Shown piece after piece: positions 35,121-42,874 of a DNA stretch of 64,000 nucleotides. The stretch is from positions 450,523 through 514,522 of the forward strand of contig JAJZZX010000001.1 in the NCBI GenBank assembly GCA_021797355.1. Direction: 5' to 3'. The DNA is from Thermoplasmata archaeon (GTDB lineage: Archaea; Thermoplasmatota; Thermoplasmata; Thermoplasmatales; Thermoplasmataceae). The notes below the pieces were generated by a model. The model did no database searches. It was not told the origin of the DNA and saw nothing but the letters and a program-made list of their open reading frames with translations. Numbering within the stretch: position 1 is the first letter of the stretch; each line of letters starts with the position of its first letter. The position numbers and the translations under genes were made by a program.

Positions 35121-35256
35121 TGATGTTCTGCATTTGCATATTTATGCTACTTTCCTATTTGGTGTATTTCACAAAGTACAATTCTTTAGATTCTGTAATC
35201 AGCCAAAAGGATTTCACGTATATTCTGGCTTTGCATGACCTGTTGCAATAATTGAG

Positions 35257-35289
35257 TATGGCGAGACAATATAGCTCATGCCATATTGT
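35257..35289. promoter_or_regulatory. Two interlocked inverted repeats upstream of gdhA
   Basis: TATGGC (35257-35262) with GCCATA (35280-35285), and ACAATAT (35266-35272) with ATATTGT (35283-35289); the arms overlap, so only one pairing can form at a time. They sit 12 bases upstream of the gdhA TATA (35301-35310, TTAAATTATA), where an archaeal activator or repressor would bind. Confidence 0.4.
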
Positions 35290-35362
35290 ATCGTGAAAGC
35301 TTAAATTATATCCACAGGATTACCTGCCGTCTTCATCCGAAGTGAAGATATTAGGTGAAAAA

Positions 35363-36613
35363 ATGCCAGAAGATTTGGACCCATTTGATATTGCAGTAAA
35401 GCAGCTGAAAAAAGCAGCAGATGTCATGAAGCTGGACAAGCAGACTTTTGAGATGCTTAGCCACCCAATGGCCATACTTCAGGTGAGTATACCTGTCAGG
35501 ATGGACAATGGCGAAACTAAGGTATTCACCGGGTTCAGGGTGCATTACAACAATGCACGAGGACCGGTAAAGGGAGGTATACGTTTCCATCCAGATGAGA
35601 CCCTGTCAACCGTAAAGGCTCTGGCCGCATGGATGACATGGAAGACCGCAATAACCAATCTCCCCCTCGGCGGAGCAAAGGGTGGAGTTATCTGTGATCC
35701 AAAGTCAATGAGTCAGGGTGAGCTTGAGAGGCTCAGCAGGGGGTATGTACGTGCAGTGGCTGATTTCATAGGCCCAGAAATAGACATTCCTGCACCTGAT
35801 GTATACACAACGCCACAAATAATGGCTTGGATGATGGATGAATACGAAACAATAGTAAGGCATTCTGCTCCCGGAGTCATAACTGGAAAGCCTTTGGAGA
35901 GCTGGGGATCATTGGGAAGGGGAGACGCCACAGCAAAGGGCGGAATGTATGTACTGCGCGAAGCTGCAAAGACCATGAATATGGATCTTTCCAAGGCAAA
36001 AATTGCCATACAGGGATTCGGAAATGCAGGGCAGTTTGCTCTGAAGCTGGTCACTGAAATGTTCCATTCAAAGGTGGTTGCAGTTTCCGATACTAAGGGA
36101 GGAATATATTCAGAGAATGGCCTGGATTACCAGAAGCTCATGGATCATAAAAAGAAGACGGGAACTGTACAGAATTTTCCCGGCACGAAAAACATATCAA
36201 ATGAAGAACTGCTAGAACTCGATGTGGACGTCTTGATACCAGCTGCAATAGAGAATCAGCTCAGATCTGACAACGCCAACAAGATTAAGGCTAAAATAAT
36301 ACTGGAACTAGCCAATGGGCCAACCACGCCAGATGCAGATGAAATATTCTTCAAGAAGAAGATACTTGTTCTTCCAGACTTCCTTGCCAACTCTGGCGGC
36401 GTGACAGTCTCATACTTTGAATGGGTACAGAACCAGGCCGGGTATTATTGGACTGAGAAAGAGGTGTATGAGAGGCTGGACCAGAAGATGACTGAGGCAA
36501 CCCATGCCGTTCTCGATGCAGCTAAGAAATACAATGTAGATCCAAGGACTGCAGCTTACACAGTTTCTGTAAAAAGAGTTGCAGACGCCATGAAAGCAAG
36601 AGGCTGGGTATAA
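35363..36613 (+). CDS. gdhA: Glutamate dehydrogenase
   Basis: 416 residues; reversible oxidative deamination of glutamate to 2-oxoglutarate, linking amino-acid use to the TCA cycle. Motifs: '[13 protein letters not shown]' and '[10 protein letters not shown]' (active-site lysines), 'DIPAPDVYT', Rossmann '[14 protein letters not shown]', and '[20 protein letters not shown]'. An Asp/Ser at the end of the NAD-binding strand (VAVSDTKGG) leaves the NAD/NADP preference open. The start is set by 'aggtga' seven bases before the ATG at 35363; the in-frame GTG at 35342 is too close to the expected transcript start. Confidence 0.94.
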   Translation: MPEDLDPFDIAVKQLKKAADVMKLDKQTFEMLSHPMAILQVSIPVRMDNGETKVFTGFRVHYNNARGPVKGGIRFHPDETLSTVKALAAWMTWKTAITNLPLGGAKGGVICDPKSMSQGELERLSRGYVRAVADFIGPEIDIPAPDVYTTPQIMAWMMDEYETIVRHSAPGVITGKPLESWGSLGRGDATAKGGMYVLREAAKTMNMDLSKAKIAIQGFGNAGQFALKLVTEMFHSKVVAVSDTKGGIYSENGLDYQKLMDHKKKTGTVQNFPGTKNISNEELLELDVDVLIPAAIENQLRSDNANKIKAKIILELANGPTTPDADEIFFKKKILVLPDFLANSGGVTVSYFEWVQNQAGYYWTEKEVYERLDQKMTEATHAVLDAAKKYNVDPRTAAYTVSVKRVADAMKARGWV

Positions 36614-36641
36614 ATCCACCTCAAACACTTTTTATATCTCC

Positions 36642-36649
36642 TTTTTTTT
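36642..36649 (+). terminator. T8 tract after gdhA, overlapping tRNA-Gly promoter
   Basis: Eight T residues after the gdhA stop; the same AT-rich block includes the TATA-like TTTTTATATC (36629-36638), centred 28 bases before tRNA-Gly. Terminator and promoter are thus packed into about 25 bases. Confidence 0.45.
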
Positions 36650-36661
36650 AACCCAGATATT

Positions 36662-36733
36662 GCGGGTGTAGTGTAGGGGTTATCACAGGAGCTTCCCAAG
36701 CTCTTGACCCGGGTTCAAATCCCGGCACCCGCA
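36662..36733 (+). tRNA. tRNA-Gly(CCC)
   Basis: 72 bases, no intron, no encoded CCA. Acceptor GCGGGTG/CACCCGC, discriminator A. Anticodon stem GGAGC/GCTCT (one G-T pair) with loop TTCCCAA, anticodon CCC at 36695-36697 reading GGG. T arm CCGGG-TTCAAAT-CCCGG. A T5 run follows at once, then T6 at 36744-36749. Confidence 0.93.
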
Positions 36734-36749
36734 TTTTTAGGCGTTTTTT
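36734..36749 (+). terminator. T-tracts after tRNA-Gly
   Basis: TTTTT (36734-36738) and TTTTTT (36744-36749) directly after the tRNA. Confidence 0.45.
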
Positions 36750-36860
36750 CTCTAGTAATGATTACCGGCATTAAATGTACTTCAAAAATATGGATTACAC
36801 TAATATAGTAGATTGAAATTAGTTACCTAATTAACAAAATAGATTAAGCAGGGGAATATA

Positions 36861-37784
36861 ATGGAAAAAGCGAGCTTGAAGAAAATTGATAGAATCTTTC
36901 CAGGAAACGAAACAATTGATGGGGCAGGCGTTAGACTTCGGAGAATGTTTGGAGGGCATGCCACTGCCACTTTCACAGATCCGTTCTTGCTTCTGGACCA
37001 TTTTGGTTCCGACGATCCTAAGGAGTATATTTCAGGATTTCCCTGGCATCCACACAGGGGCATTGAGACTGTGACCTACCTTATGGAAGGGAAGGTTGAA
37101 CATGAAGACAGCGAGGGGCATAAGGGTACAATATATCCTGGCGATATACAGTGGATGACAGCGGGAAGCGGCATATTTCATCAGGAGATGCCTAAGCCGC
37201 TAGATCATAAGAATCCGGAAGAAGCAATAAAAATAACTGGGATGCCAAATTCGGTGGTAGGACTCCAACTCTGGATAAACCTACCGGCCAACCTCAAGAT
37301 GACAACGCCCGCATACAGAAGTATCACAGGGAAAAGCACGCCAATAGTTGATGATGATAGTGGAAACAGTATAAGAATTGTCGCCGGCCACTATGGAAAC
37401 CATGAGGGGGCTTTCAGCGGAAATGCGCGAATTGACCCAATATATCTTGAGGTCAGAATGCCTGAGGAGTCTGAATTTAGATTTGAGGTAAAGGATCATT
37501 ATACAAGCATAATAAACACACTAAGAGGGAGAGTGTACGCGGGAAAAGATGAGAAACTTGTTGATCCCAGATCGGCGGTTGTTTTCAGCCAGTCCGGAAG
37601 TGAGATATTGGTAAAGACTGACGAGGAAAAGGCTAGTTTCATATTGTTATCAGGAAAGCCACTTCAGGAGCCCATTTACTGGTACGGACCAATAGTGATG
37701 AACTCGCAGGAGCAGATAAACGAAGCGCTCCTGGATCTGAGACGAAACACATTTGTCAGGGAGAAGGAGCCTATATTTCAATGA
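36861..37784 (+). CDS. Pirin family bicupin
   Basis: 307 residues. N-terminal cupin with the iron site H63 and H65 (FPWHPHRGIETV), H107 and E109 (GIFHQEMP), all intact; the C-terminal domain has 'YLEVRMPEESEF'. Pirins have been linked to quercetin 2,3-dioxygenase activity and to redox-sensing in other organisms; role here unknown. 'caggggaa' upstream of the ATG could act as ribosome-binding site. Confidence 0.88.
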   Translation: MEKASLKKIDRIFPGNETIDGAGVRLRRMFGGHATATFTDPFLLLDHFGSDDPKEYISGFPWHPHRGIETVTYLMEGKVEHEDSEGHKGTIYPGDIQWMTAGSGIFHQEMPKPLDHKNPEEAIKITGMPNSVVGLQLWINLPANLKMTTPAYRSITGKSTPIVDDDSGNSIRIVAGHYGNHEGAFSGNARIDPIYLEVRMPEESEFRFEVKDHYTSIINTLRGRVYAGKDEKLVDPRSAVVFSQSGSEILVKTDEEKASFILLSGKPLQEPIYWYGPIVMNSQEQINEALLDLRRNTFVREKEPIFQ

Positions 37785-38719
37785 AAGTCCACCTCAATTG
37801 CCTCTTTTGATACTTTTTAATTATGAGATGCGCCAGGAAAGCGTATCCAGTTAACCGATGAGATTATCGGCAATATTGTTTCGTATGTTTCAATAAAGAA
37901 AAGGTGCACCGATCGGCAGATTATGTATCTTCCTGTTTCAAACCTGCAAGAACTCCACTGCAGCTAGAAATTCCGGGAAATTACGACGATCCGGATATCT
38001 GATGGTTCAAAACCACAAAGAGTGGGCATATGGCAGGAAATGCTAAAATGCCACTCGGCACAAATCCCTTCCTGATCGTGGATTGGACCATAATCAGAGG
38101 AACATCTATGATACGATCGTTTCTGGGAAAGATTTCTCCTATACCTTGGGGATAGTTCCCGCAAAGGAAGCTACAGACGCTAATGACAATGTGTTTGAGA
38201 ATTCATATGCCCTTCGCTTGATTGATACTAGCAGTATGATATGCATTGTTCCTGAACGATTATCAACGAAGAGCAGGTTTAGAATTGATCTCAGAAAAGA
38301 ATACCAGTAACCATATTCCTATAAAAAATAATGCCATTCTCCGGCTTTAGGAGAGCCTTAAACGTAGGAATATATGGTATACGAGGAAAATATATTATGA
38401 TAATACAATGGGTCTAAAGGCCACTCCTTAAAATCTCAACGTCATCGTGAACAGGGAAGCACGAGAAAGGCACAAGGCAGATAATGAAAATAGTCGCTTG
38501 CTAAAACATGGTACAACCCAGGATCTTCATTTATAGATCTACCAATTTAGCTTAATTCTGTGTCTAATGTCAGGATTGACGCGAGGTGAGTCATAAATTT
38601 TTACTTCTTTTAATATTAGAACATATCTATTGTGTAATAACGGACGATATATTTTATATAATACTATGTGCATCTTCATGATGGATAGGAAATTTTTCCT
38701 TCCATGGAGGATATTATAA
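37785..38719. other. Gene-poor 935-bp stretch
   Basis: The longest stretch in the window without a convincing gene. All reading frames are broken by stops; the best frame on the plus strand is described separately as a possible transposase relic. The last 80 bases hold the promoter of the acetate transporter (TATA-like ATTTTATATAAT, about 38651-38662, and GGAGG at 38706-38710). No tRNA, clear repeat or hairpin seen elsewhere. Confidence 0.6.
38074..38310 (+). pseudogene. Possible relic of an IS4/IS1634-like transposase
   Basis: An open frame of 78 codons with no good start, beginning 'DRGLDHNQRNIYDTIVSGKDF' minus its last residue, then 'VPAKEA', and ending 'RFRIDLRKEYQ'. This resembles the DDE-transposase segment around the second catalytic Asp ('DRGF.s.eNI..m...g.dFi.g.p') and the later 'pER...e..rF..dL...' part. 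Upstream frames carry stops and no complete transposase or terminal repeats are visible. The resemblance is by eye and could be chance. Confidence 0.35.
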
Positions 38720-39325
38720 ATGGCAGAAATGAATGAAAGTCCATTTGCAAAGGCACTTAGTGCAGATCCAGCACCTCTCGGGCTAGCAGGATTCGCCTTC
38801 ACGACATTCCTGCTCAGTTTTGTGAACGCGGGTTTTATAACTTCTGCATCGGTTAATGTAGTGGTCCCTCTTGCAGTGGCCTACGGGGGACTAGCTCAAC
38901 TGATTGCAGGATCTTGGGAGATGCGGCGCGGGAACACATTTGGCTTTACGGCATTCACCAGCTATGGTGCATTCTGGGAATTCTATGCGTTACTCGTAAT
39001 ACTGGCTGACCTGCACATAATTAGTAGCATTCCTGCAGTTGGCATAGGATGGGCACTTGTTCTATGGGGGATATTCACGCTTTACATGTGGGGCGGAGCT
39101 ATGATGGCAAATACAGCGCTGAATCTTACTTTCCTGACTCTGTTTCTTGCCTTCTTCACCCTGGGCTTTGGCAATATGTACAGCAACACAGCTTTGCTGC
39201 ACGCCGGAGGTTACTTCGGAATCCTCGCTGCTTTCTTTGCCGCGTATACAAGTTTTGCCATAATTATCAACTCAATGAGGCCTAATACGATACCTCTTGG
39301 GCCCGGTCTAGGAAAGAAGTCATGA
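38720..39325 (+). CDS. satP: Acetate/succinate transporter, GPR1/FUN34/SatP family
   Basis: 201 residues with six TM helices. The family's N-terminal motif appears as 'DPAPLGLAGFAFTTFLLS', followed by 'GGLAQLIAGSWEMRRGNTFGFTAFTSYGAFW', both diagnostic. It probably imports acetate (or another short acid) for the acetyl-CoA synthetase encoded next. Start is supported by GGAGG nine bases upstream. At acidic external pH undissociated acetic acid also enters freely, so the direction of transport is uncertain. Confidence 0.88.
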   Translation: MAEMNESPFAKALSADPAPLGLAGFAFTTFLLSFVNAGFITSASVNVVVPLAVAYGGLAQLIAGSWEMRRGNTFGFTAFTSYGAFWEFYALLVILADLHIISSIPAVGIGWALVLWGIFTLYMWGGAMMANTALNLTFLTLFLAFFTLGFGNMYSNTALLHAGGYFGILAAFFAAYTSFAIIINSMRPNTIPLGPGLGKKS

Positions 39326-39374
39326 TTTCCAGACTACACATATTTATTTTTACTTAAAGGCATTTAATAACAAA

Positions 39375-39383
39375 CATATAAAT
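39375..39383 (+). promoter_or_regulatory. TATA box of acs
   Basis: CATATAAAT centred 26 bases before the ATG at 39406, which decides that start over the in-frame ATG at 39385. Confidence 0.5.
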
Positions 39384-39405
39384 AATGGTTTGCAGTTTTT
39401 CATTC

Positions 39406-41358
39406 ATGGCAGAAGAAGACAGAAGCAAGGATGTCCTTCCAACATCGGAGGTTTATCATCCCGGAATAGGAAGTTACCAGCAGGTTTATCGTGAATCACT
39501 GGAGAGCCCTGAAGACTTCTGGAGCAAGCAGGCCGGAATACTGGACTGGCACAAGCGCTGGGACAAGGTTCTGGATGACAGCAATCCACCATTCTACAGA
39601 TGGTTCGTCAACGGCAAGCTAAATGCATCTTATAATGCACTGGACAGACACCTGCTTCATGGTAGGAGAAACAAGGCGGCATACATCTGGATTGCTGAGA
39701 ATGGAGATGAGAAAATTGTCACCTATGATGGATTATACAGAAGGGTCAACAATTTTGCCAGGGCTTTAATTGACCTTGGAATGAAGAAGGGGGATAGGGT
39801 GATCATCTACCTTCCAATGATTCTTGAGGCACCAGTAGCAATGCTTGCTGCTGCACGGCTAGGTATAGTTTTCTCCTTTGTGTTTGCTGGGTTCGGAGCT
39901 GGTGCATTGGCGGAAAGGATAAATGACTCAGGAGCAAAGATGGTGATAACTGCTGATGGCGCCTTCAGGAACGGCAAGGTTGTGGAGCTAAAGAAGATAG
40001 TGGACGAGGCATTGGAATCAACTTCCACGGTAACAACAGTTGTTGTAGTGAAGAGGACAGGAACAGATGTGCAGATGGATGAGGAGAGGGATATATGGTG
40101 GCATGACGTCATGAAGGATTCCTCAACATATGTGGAGCCAGAATGGATGGATTCCAACGATCCTCTTTACATATTATACACTTCAGGAACAACTGGAAAA
40201 CCAAAGGGAGCGGTTCACGGAAATGGGGGCTATTCTGTCTGGGTTGCAAATACACTCAGGTGGGCGTTTGATCCCAGGGAGGATGACAGGTGGTGGTGCG
40301 CTGCTGATATAGGCTGGGTAACTGGCCACAGCTATATCGTTTTCGCCCCGCTTTTCCTGGGCCTAACTTCAATCATGTATGAAGGGTCCATAACCTATCC
40401 GGCGCCTGACAGGCTATGGGAAATTATTGATAGGTACCGCGTGAATCTACTTTACACGTCGCCAACCGCCATTAGAACCCTTATGAGATTTGGGGAAAAA
40501 TATCCAAAGATGCATGATTTGTCCTCTTTAAGGGTGCTTGGAACTGTCGGGGAACCAATAAATCCAGCAGCGTGGAAATGGTATTACGAGCATATAGGGC
40601 ACTCCAACTGCCCCATCATAGATACATATTGGCAGACGGAAACCGGGGGCTTCATGATTGCACCCCCCCTCGCCCTAGGTTTACCGCCCCTTAAGCCTGG
40701 TTCCGCCACATTCCCTATGCCAGGAGTTGATCCGGTCATTCTGGATGAGCACGGCAAGGAACTGAAGGCAGAAGAGAAAGGTTACATTGCATACAGAAGA
40801 CCTTGGCCGGGCATGTTCCTTACCCTCAACAATGACCCCGAGAGATTCAAGAAGGTGTATTTTGAGAAGTATCCAGGGAAGTATTTCTGCGGAGACTATG
40901 CAATAAGGGACAGTGATGGATACTACTGGCTGCTGGGAAGGGCAGACGAAGTACTTAATGTTGCAGGGCATAGACTTGGTACCATCGAGGTTGAGGATGC
41001 ACTTATCAGTTCAAAGGAGGTGGCGGAATCCGCTGTTTTTGGAAAGCCAGATCCCGTGAAGGGGGAGGTTATAGTTGCCTTCGTTGTTCTAAAGGAGCAG
41101 TATCAGGACGAGCCTGACATCGTAGCAAAGCTCAGAAAGAGAATAAGGGAGGACCTTGGTCCAATCTACGTGCCAGAAGAGATTCATATCGTAAAGACCC
41201 TTCCGAAAACCAGGAGCGGCAAGATAATGAGAAGAGTCGTAAAAGCTGTGGCCCTGAACCAACTCCCAGGAGATATAAGCACACTGGAGAATTCTGCTTC
41301 CGTTGACGAAGTAAAGGCAGCAATAGAGATATTTTCCAAGGAGACCAGGAAAAAATAG
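39406..41358 (+). CDS. acs: Acetyl-CoA synthetase (AMP-forming)
   Basis: 650 residues; acetate + ATP + CoA to acetyl-CoA via acetyl-AMP. Seen: 'YTSGTTGKPKGAVHGNGG' (AMP-binding P-loop), 'DIGWVTGHSYIVFAPL', 'DTYWQTETGG', 'GDYAIRDSDGYYWLLGRADEVLNVAGHRLGT' region, and the C-terminal 'KTRSGKIMRR' with the Lys that is acetylated in bacterial Acs. The W-containing 'DTYWQTETGG' fits the acetate-sized pocket. The TATA position favours the ATG at 39406 over one seven codons upstream. Confidence 0.94.
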   Translation: MAEEDRSKDVLPTSEVYHPGIGSYQQVYRESLESPEDFWSKQAGILDWHKRWDKVLDDSNPPFYRWFVNGKLNASYNALDRHLLHGRRNKAAYIWIAENGDEKIVTYDGLYRRVNNFARALIDLGMKKGDRVIIYLPMILEAPVAMLAAARLGIVFSFVFAGFGAGALAERINDSGAKMVITADGAFRNGKVVELKKIVDEALESTSTVTTVVVVKRTGTDVQMDEERDIWWHDVMKDSSTYVEPEWMDSNDPLYILYTSGTTGKPKGAVHGNGGYSVWVANTLRWAFDPREDDRWWCAADIGWVTGHSYIVFAPLFLGLTSIMYEGSITYPAPDRLWEIIDRYRVNLLYTSPTAIRTLMRFGEKYPKMHDLSSLRVLGTVGEPINPAAWKWYYEHIGHSNCPIIDTYWQTETGGFMIAPPLALGLPPLKPGSATFPMPGVDPVILDEHGKELKAEEKGYIAYRRPWPGMFLTLNNDPERFKKVYFEKYPGKYFCGDYAIRDSDGYYWLLGRADEVLNVAGHRLGTIEVEDALISSKEVAESAVFGKPDPVKGEVIVAFVVLKEQYQDEPDIVAKLRKRIREDLGPIYVPEEIHIVKTLPKTRSGKIMRRVVKAVALNQLPGDISTLENSASVDEVKAAIEIFSKETRKK

Positions 41359-41417
41359 CCCCTTGGGAAGTTTAACGCTATCGTCACATCTATTTATTTT
41401 TCCAGCATATCTTTAGC

Positions 41418-42767
41418 ATGGAAGGGAACCGTTTCATTATAATAGGCGGAGACGCCGCTGGCATGAGTGCAGCTTCAAGAATTCGTAAAAGGCGCCCCGA
41501 ATCAGAGGTTGTTGTTTACGAAGCTGGAGAATACGTCTCCTATTCTGCATGTGGTATGCCATACCACATTGGGGGCATTGTACGGGAATTTAATGATCTT
41601 ATTCACTACGATGTTGCAAAATTCAGAGAGGAAAGGCACATAGAAGTTCACTTAAAATCTAAAGTTACATCAATAGACCCCAAGTCACGAACCATCGTTT
41701 TCCAGAAAGGTGGGAATGAGTCCACTGACAGATATGACCGGCTAGTGATCGCAACTGGAGCCAGTCCAAAGGTGCCAGATTCACTCAAGGCAGTATCAGG
41801 TGTGTACACACTAAGGACACTTAATGATCTCATACCATTCGAAGGAGCAATTGCGGCATCCAGGCATGTGACAGTTGTCGGGGCAGGTTATATTGGACTT
41901 GAGCTTTCCGAGGCCCTCAGGAGCAGAGGCAAGGAGGTTACTATTGTCCAGCATTCGGGAAAATTGCTCCGCGGTTACGATTCGGAGCTATCCTCAGCCA
42001 TAGAAAAGGAGCTTTCAGATCATAAAGTGAACCTGGAAATGAATTCGGAAATCTCGCAGGTTATCGGCAAGGAAGGTGATCTCACAGTAACTACAACTTC
42101 CGGAAACAAATTTAAAACAGACATAATAGCCGTTGCAGTCGGTGTATCACCTAACTCACGGATTGCCGCCGAAGCGGGCATCATCCTGGGAGAATCAGGT
42201 GCCATACGCGTTAACAGACTGATGGAAACAAACATACCTGGAATATATGCTGCTGGAGATGTTGCAACTACATTCAACAGAATAACCGGAAAGGAGATGT
42301 ACATGCCCCTTGCAACTGGGTCAAACAAATCTGGAAGGGTTGCAGGAGAAAATGCAGCAGGTGGCCACAAGGAATACCCCGGAATCACTGGGACAGAGGT
42401 TGTTAAGGTCTTTTCCCTGGAGGTGGGGAAAACCGGACTTGATGAAACAACTGCATCACATGAGGGTTTTGATGTGGTTTCTGCAACAATCACTTCAACT
42501 TCCAGATCCTCGTACTACCCTGGCTCGCAGAAGATCACCATAAAGATTGTTGGTGACAGGAGATCAGGAAAGCTGCTGGGAGCGGAAATGATTGGCAAGG
42601 AGGGCGTTGCTAAGAGAATCGATATAGTTGCAGCTGCGCTCTATTCCGGCCTCAGTGTTGAAGATATGACTGGTATAGACTATTCCTATTCTCCACCCTT
42701 TGCACCTACATGGGAACCCATACTGGTTGCAGCGGACGTATTGCTGGGAAAAATGCAGAAAATGTGA
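41418..42767 (+). CDS. CoA-disulfide reductase / NADH oxidase-type flavoprotein
   Basis: 449 residues, pyridine nucleotide-disulfide oxidoreductase class III. FAD motif 'IIIGGDAAGMSAASRIRK', single redox Cys45 (YSACGMPYHIGG), NAD(P) motif 'VVGAGYIGLELSEAL', 'IYAAGDVATT' and the dimerisation domain with 'SPPFAPTWEPIL'. One cysteine in this setting is shared by CoA-disulfide reductases, NADH oxidases and polysulfide reductases, which cannot be told apart here. Placed 59 bases after acs, with a possible own promoter. Confidence 0.85.
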   Translation: MEGNRFIIIGGDAAGMSAASRIRKRRPESEVVVYEAGEYVSYSACGMPYHIGGIVREFNDLIHYDVAKFREERHIEVHLKSKVTSIDPKSRTIVFQKGGNESTDRYDRLVIATGASPKVPDSLKAVSGVYTLRTLNDLIPFEGAIAASRHVTVVGAGYIGLELSEALRSRGKEVTIVQHSGKLLRGYDSELSSAIEKELSDHKVNLEMNSEISQVIGKEGDLTVTTTSGNKFKTDIIAVAVGVSPNSRIAAEAGIILGESGAIRVNRLMETNIPGIYAAGDVATTFNRITGKEMYMPLATGSNKSGRVAGENAAGGHKEYPGITGTEVVKVFSLEVGKTGLDETTASHEGFDVVSATITSTSRSSYYPGSQKITIKIVGDRRSGKLLGAEMIGKEGVAKRIDIVAAALYSGLSVEDMTGIDYSYSPPFAPTWEPILVAADVLLGKMQKM

Positions 42768-42874
42768 AAAGGCAACTTAAAGGCACAAAACTCCCCAGGA
42801 ATGGTCATATAAACATTAAAATTTCAAATAATTTTTAATAAGGATTATTCAACACAAGCCTGATTTATCTCTAG

